Part shown: piece by piece, positions 62,476 to 64,000 of the stretch
Position numbering within the stretch: the first letter of the stretch is position 1
Layout of the letters: every line of letters begins with the position of its first letter
Source of the DNA: Leptothoe kymatousa TAU-MAC 1615
Lineage (GTDB): Bacteria; Cyanobacteriota; Cyanobacteriia; Phormidesmidales; Phormidesmidaceae
Length of the DNA: 64,000 nt
Assembly: GCF_018739865.1 (NCBI RefSeq)
Contig: NZ_JADOER010000008.1
Coordinates: 62,001-126,000, forward strand
Direction of reading: 5' to 3'
Notes under the pieces: model-generated
What the model was told of the DNA's origin: nothing
Database searches by the model: none
What the model saw: only the letters and a program-made list of their open reading frames with translations
Position numbers and translations under genes: made by a program

Positions 62476-62578
62476 TGCGGTTCCTAAAGCTTGGGTTTAT
62501 TCTGGAGGTAAGGCACCGGATTGTTGTTTTTGCTCTGGGGTGGCGTTGTTTCCTGTTCCATCTCACCTCTATTGACCT

Positions 62579-63805
62579 ATGGATTTTGGCGAAAGTTTTC
62601 AAATGGCTGTGAAAACGCTGGCTGCCAGCAAACTTCGCAGTGGACTAACCATGCTGGGCATCATCATTGGCAATGCATCGGTTATTTCCATGGTGGGTCT
62701 GGGGGAAGGGGGGCGGCTTTATATCAATCAGCAGTTGCAAAGCTTGGGACCCAATATTTTGTTTATTGTGCCGGGCAACCGAGAGACGCGACGGCTAGGG
62801 GGCTTAGAAACGTCTCGCAACCTGGTGTTAGCCGATGCCGAAGCCATTGCCCAACAGGTTCCCTCTGTGGTGGATGTGGCGGCTGAGAATACGACACCGG
62901 GGCTGATCACCTTTCTCAATCGCAATGCCAATGCCAGTGTGATTGGTACAAATCCGGCATTTATTACGGTGCGCAACTTCACCACGGACCAAGGGCGGTT
63001 CCTGGGGGATTTGGACATGCAGCGGAATAGTGCTGTGGCGGTGTTGGGCAATGCCCTGGCGGAACGATTGTTTGAGGACCAAGTGGCCCTAGGCCAGTCT
63101 ATTCGCGTTAATAATGTCACCTTTGAGGTGGTGGGGGTGCTGGCGGTCCAGGGGTCAAACCTGGGGGTAAATTATGATGATGCGGTGATAATTCCCATTA
63201 CGACCCAGGCGAGTCGCCTGGTGGGACGCACCTCTCCCTTTGGCATTGAGGTGAGTTTTATCTCGGCGACGGCGCGGGATTCGGAGAGTTTGCAAACGGC
63301 GGAATTTCAGGTGACCAATCTGTTGCGTTTGCGCCACGGCATTGTGGACCCGGCGGAAGATGACTTTTTTATTCAAAACCAGGATACGTTGCTGAGTATT
63401 GCCGATACGATTACGGGGGCGTTGACCCTGATGCTGGCTGCGATCGCAAGCATTTCCTTGCTAGTGGGGGGCATTGGCATCATGAACATCATGTTGGTAT
63501 CGGTGCGGGAGCGGACCCAAGAAATTGGCCTGCGTAAGGCCATTGGCGCGTCCCAACAAGATATTCTCCTCCAGTTTTTAATCGAGGCCGTCATTCTCTC
63601 TGCCGCCGGTGGCGTCATCGGCACCCTTGTGGGCGTCAGCGGCATTAGTTTACTGAGTTTGCTCACCCCGTTTGAAGCCACCGCCTCCGGCGCGGCGATT
63701 GTCCTGGCGGTGGGGGTGTCGGGCAGCATTGGCTTATTCTTTGGGGTGATTCCCGCTCGCCAGGCGGCCAAGTTAGATCCCATTGTGGCCCTGAGAAGTA
63801 TTTAA
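62579..63805 (+). CDS. MacB-type ABC transporter permease (FtsX-like)
   Basis: A 408-residue permease with the MacB_PCD/FtsX layout: an N-terminal helix (KLRSGLTMLGIIIGNASVIS), a periplasmic domain of about 240 residues, then three helices near the C-terminus, with the conserved GGIGIMNIMLVSVRERTQEI and GLRKAIGA motif between them and a final IPARQAAKLDPIVALRS. This class uses ATP in the cytoplasm to drive efflux or lipoprotein/peptide handling across the envelope. An ATP-binding subunit starts 110 bp downstream. The periplasmic adaptor is not visible. Substrate unknown. Confidence 0.92.
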   Translation: MDFGESFQMAVKTLAASKLRSGLTMLGIIIGNASVISMVGLGEGGRLYINQQLQSLGPNILFIVPGNRETRRLGGLETSRNLVLADAEAIAQQVPSVVDVAAENTTPGLITFLNRNANASVIGTNPAFITVRNFTTDQGRFLGDLDMQRNSAVAVLGNALAERLFEDQVALGQSIRVNNVTFEVVGVLAVQGSNLGVNYDDAVIIPITTQASRLVGRTSPFGIEVSFISATARDSESLQTAEFQVTNLLRLRHGIVDPAEDDFFIQNQDTLLSIADTITGALTLMLAAIASISLLVGGIGIMNIMLVSVRERTQEIGLRKAIGASQQDILLQFLIEAVILSAAGGVIGTLVGVSGISLLSLLTPFEATASGAAIVLAVGVSGSIGLFFGVIPARQAAKLDPIVALRSI

Positions 63806-63915
63806 GATAAAACGGTGAGTGGTGAACGGTCCCGTCTGGCACCAGGCGTTGCGGCCACACTTACCCGCGCAGCGCACTCACGCCCCCCTAGCGAGCCTTG
63901 GGCTCGGAACTCCCC

Positions 63916-64000
63916 ATGTCTGCCCTAATCACCCTGCAAAACATTGCCAAAGTCTACGGTAGCGACAATACCGAGGTAAAAGCGCTGTGGGATGTCAATC
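63916..64000 (+). CDS. ABC transporter ATP-binding protein, N-terminal part (partial)
   Basis: The ATG at 63916 opens MSALITLQNIAKVYGSDNTE, then VKALWDVN at the window edge. This is the usual start of MacB/LolD-type ATP-binding subunits (I-x-L-x-N-(I/V)-x-K-x-Y...VxAL). Walker motifs lie beyond the window. It directly follows the FtsX-like permease and is surely its partner. The 110-bp gap contains no clear structure. Confidence 0.8.
   Translation, partial: MSALITLQNIAKVYGSDNTEVKALWDVN

Overview
The window comes from a cyanobacterium. The HIP1 octamer GCGATCGC recurs through most of it, and it carries typically cyanobacterial families: Uma2/DUF820 proteins, AAA-like/WD40 proteins, a Ser/Thr kinase-NACHT fusion, PEP-CTERM proteins, an XisI remnant, a GlgC with the conserved N-terminal motif, and abundant small inverted-repeat elements. 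Flanking DNA is GC-rich; a central block of about 15 kb is strikingly AT-rich. No rRNA, tRNA or CRISPR array was recognised. The species cannot be named from the sequence alone.

Layout. 0-2 kb: end of a RecQ-type helicase, a THUMP rRNA methyltransferase and a Uma2 nuclease. 2.1-2.85 kb: a MITE and a tandem array of three near-identical units that each end in an intrinsic terminator on the minus strand (candidate small RNAs). 2.9-15.3 kb: a membrane-anchored EEP hydrolase, a GT2 glycosyltransferase, and signalling or conflict-type proteins (AAA-like ATPase with 14 WD40 repeats, a degenerate receiver, a second AAA-like ATPase, a kinase-NACHT-membrane protein), plus a lipoprotein PQQ-type sugar dehydrogenase and a 27-codon membrane micro-ORF. 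16-20.5 kb: GDP-fucose synthase, then S-adenosylhomocysteinase and SAM synthetase (methyl cycle). 20.7-21.8 kb: gene remnants (deleted Uma2, truncated XisI) and repeats.

21.8-37.5 kb, all on the minus strand, is a Wzx/Wzy-type polysaccharide cluster: WecA-family initiating transferase, three GT4 glycosyltransferases, flippase, polymerase, UDP-glucuronate-epimerase-like enzyme, three sulfotransferases, an MBOAT O-acyltransferase with an SGNH partner, and a YdcF protein. 40.7-49.4 kb on the plus strand holds two successive Wza-Wzc pairs (outer-membrane export protein plus chain-length tyrosine autokinase). Together they predict a sulfated, probably O-acylated, uronate-containing extracellular polysaccharide. 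The AT-rich block lacks HIP1 sites, suggesting acquisition as an island; the two export pairs are GC-rich and look native.

49.6-64 kb returns to housekeeping and secreted genes: DNA polymerase IV, three secreted or outer-membrane unknowns, ketol-acid reductoisomerase, a PEP-CTERM protein, GatA, a serine beta-lactamase-like hydrolase, ADP-glucose pyrophosphorylase, and a MacB-type ABC exporter cut by the window end. At least four families of short inverted-repeat elements are scattered through the window, including a pair in opposite orientation bracketing the first wzc gene.
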